8,138 bases of DNA from positions 1 through 8,138 of the forward strand of contig DHVH01000114.1 of assembly GCA_002412555.1 (NCBI GenBank). The letters run 5' to 3'. Positions within the stretch are counted from its first letter, which is position 1. Every line of letters starts with the position of its first letter. The notes below the pieces were generated by a model that worked only from the letters and a program-made list of their open reading frames with translations, was not told the origin of the DNA and made no database searches. The translations under genes were made by a program, and so were the position numbers. Positions 6,915 through 8,138 of this stretch are shown in pieces. This DNA comes from Marinilabiliaceae bacterium UBA5213. GTDB lineage: Bacteria; Bacteroidota; Bacteroidia; Bacteroidales; Marinilabiliaceae.

Positions 6915-8138
6915 ATGAAGTTTAAAGATTTAAAAATTGGCCAAAAGATCGTTACAGGTTTTTCCGCCATCACCGTCATTGCCCTTGTAATTGGGGTTGT
7001 AGGTTTGGTAAGCATACGTAATGTGGGACAATCCTTCCACAAGGTGGCAGATGAGAACATGCCAAGTGTTATGCACTTACTGGATATACAGGCCAATATT
7101 GAACAGCTAATGGTTAGCATGAGAACCATTCTTAACCCCAATTTAACCTCCGAGGCACGGGTAGCTGAAATGCGTAGCGTTCAGCAAAACAGAGAGATTT
7201 ATAATCAAGCTATTGAGGCCTTTCAGCAATTGCCGCATACCGAAGAGGAAACCCTCGTTTGGAATTCATTTTTAGAATCGTTAACGGATTGGCGTACGCT
7301 GAACGAGCAGTTTACTGCGGATGTAGATCGGCTAAACACCTTGGACATTCACTATCCTATGGAATTCCTGAAGAATCTGGAATTGTTTGAGAAAGACCAT
7401 TATGCTTTACAGGTTCGGGTGGCCAATGCTTTGCAGTCGGGCAAGGCCTTTGAGGGCGGTGATGATCACACAGCCTGTAATTTGGGGGTATGGATACCGA
7501 CCTTAAGTACCAGCAATGCCTCCATTAATACTACCATCGCCAATATGCGAGAGCACCATAATGCTTTTCACAGATCCGTTCATGACATTATGGAGTCGAT
7601 CAAAAGGGGCAACATGACAGCGGCCATGGGAATTTACAACCGACAAATGCTGCCTTCGGCAGATGAGGTTTTTAAATATTTCAATATTTTAAATGAGCAG
7701 GCAGAAGAAGCAGTGGCCATATTTGAGAATATGGAAAAAGTTCAAATGGTAGATGCGCTGGTTTATTTGGTGGAGGTGCGTAAAAACATTGAGGCCATGG
7801 TTGTAATGAATGTTTCAGATGCTGGTGCTGAAGTTGAACGTGGCGATCGTTTGGTAGCCAGCAGTAATATTACCATGATTTTGGCCATTTTGATTGGCAT
7901 TGCCATCGCCATCTTCTTAAGTCTGCTAATTTCCCGTGCCATTACCGGAGGTGTTAACAAAGGAGTGGCCTTTGCTGAAGAGGTTGCTGCAGGTAATTTA
8001 ACTGTTGAGGTGGATAAAGGACTATTGAATCAGAAAGATGAAATTGGCCAATTAGCGCGGTCGTTGCAGCAAATGGTTGAACAACTGCGCGATATTATTG
8101 GTGATATTTTGGGTGAGGCAGATAATATTTCCGCTGCC
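6915..8138 (+). CDS. Methyl-accepting chemotaxis protein, partial (3' end outside window)
   Basis: An open frame runs from the ATG at 6915 to the window end, giving the first 408 residues of a membrane chemoreceptor. A basic N-terminus leads to membrane segment 1 (about 13-33), a periplasmic sensor region (about 34-318), membrane segment 2 (about 319-340) and a HAMP domain (about 341-395, with KDEIGQLARSLQQM). The start of the cytoplasmic signalling helix follows. The methylation and CheA/CheW contact regions lie beyond the window. Inside the sensor region, His162, Cys188 (DHTACNLGVW), His215 and His219 (HHNAFH) form the three-His one-Cys pattern of chemoreceptor zinc-binding (CZB) domains. 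The flanking helices look like a four-helix-bundle sensor. An ATG at 6910 is out of frame and stops at once, so 6915 is the start. It follows cheW by 33 bases and is the likely partner of this CheA/CheW. Confidence 0.93.
   Translation, partial: MKFKDLKIGQKIVTGFSAITVIALVIGVVGLVSIRNVGQSFHKVADENMPSVMHLLDIQANIEQLMVSMRTILNPNLTSEARVAEMRSVQQNREIYNQAIEAFQQLPHTEEETLVWNSFLESLTDWRTLNEQFTADVDRLNTLDIHYPMEFLKNLELFEKDHYALQVRVANALQSGKAFEGGDDHTACNLGVWIPTLSTSNASINTTIANMREHHNAFHRSVHDIMESIKRGNMTAAMGIYNRQMLPSADEVFKYFNILNEQAEEAVAIFENMEKVQMVDALVYLVEVRKNIEAMVVMNVSDAGAEVERGDRLVASSNITMILAILIGIAIAIFLSLLISRAITGGVNKGVAFAEEVAAGNLTVEVDKGLLNQKDEIGQLARSLQQMVEQLRDIIGDILGEADNISAA

Noticed and set aside
4264..8138. A novel non-chemotaxis system
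   Set aside because: CheA, CheW and the receptor carry all standard family motifs in the usual order. The novelty lies in individual domains, not in the system as a whole.

Overview
This window is a signal-transduction and chemotaxis locus from what looks like a member of the Bacteroidota. The evidence is AT-rich gaps, start codons mostly lacking a Shine-Dalgarno sequence, a perfect match to the Bacteroidota -7 promoter element (TAnnTTTG) before the response regulator gene, and the general look of the proteins. A Marinilabiliales-type marine or anaerobic relative is a guess from protein style only. No rRNA, tRNA, mobile element or CRISPR array was seen.

Left part (1-1534). A small STAS/SpoIIAA-like protein gene on the plus strand converges, with an 11-base gap, on a minus-strand gene for a Crp/Fnr-family regulator. 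The regulator gene is separated from the next plus-strand gene by a gap of almost 400 bases. This gap holds two perfect palindromes, one of them a 22-bp site with the 8-N6-8 geometry of a Crp-type operator.

Middle part (1535-4171). A large soluble hybrid histidine kinase (PAS-GAF-HisKA-HATPase-REC) is followed by a single-domain CheY-like response regulator. Between them lie an 18-bp palindrome (GGTGA-N6-TCACC) and a likely promoter.

Right part (4264-8138). A tight run holds cheA (with a non-standard middle domain in place of the usual P2), cheW and a methyl-accepting chemotaxis protein cut off by the window end. The receptor carries a zinc-binding CZB-type motif in its periplasmic sensor region.

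Together, the receptor would sense an extracytoplasmic cue and control CheA through CheW. CheA would phosphorylate a CheY-like regulator, for which the product of 3788-4171 is the only stand-alone candidate here. The hybrid kinase next door may add a cytoplasmic input. No cheB, cheR, cheC/D or motility gene lies inside the window. Everything seen belongs to known families; the points worth a second look are the palindromic sites, the domain arrangement of the receptor and CheA, and the kinase-regulator pair in front of the chemotaxis genes.
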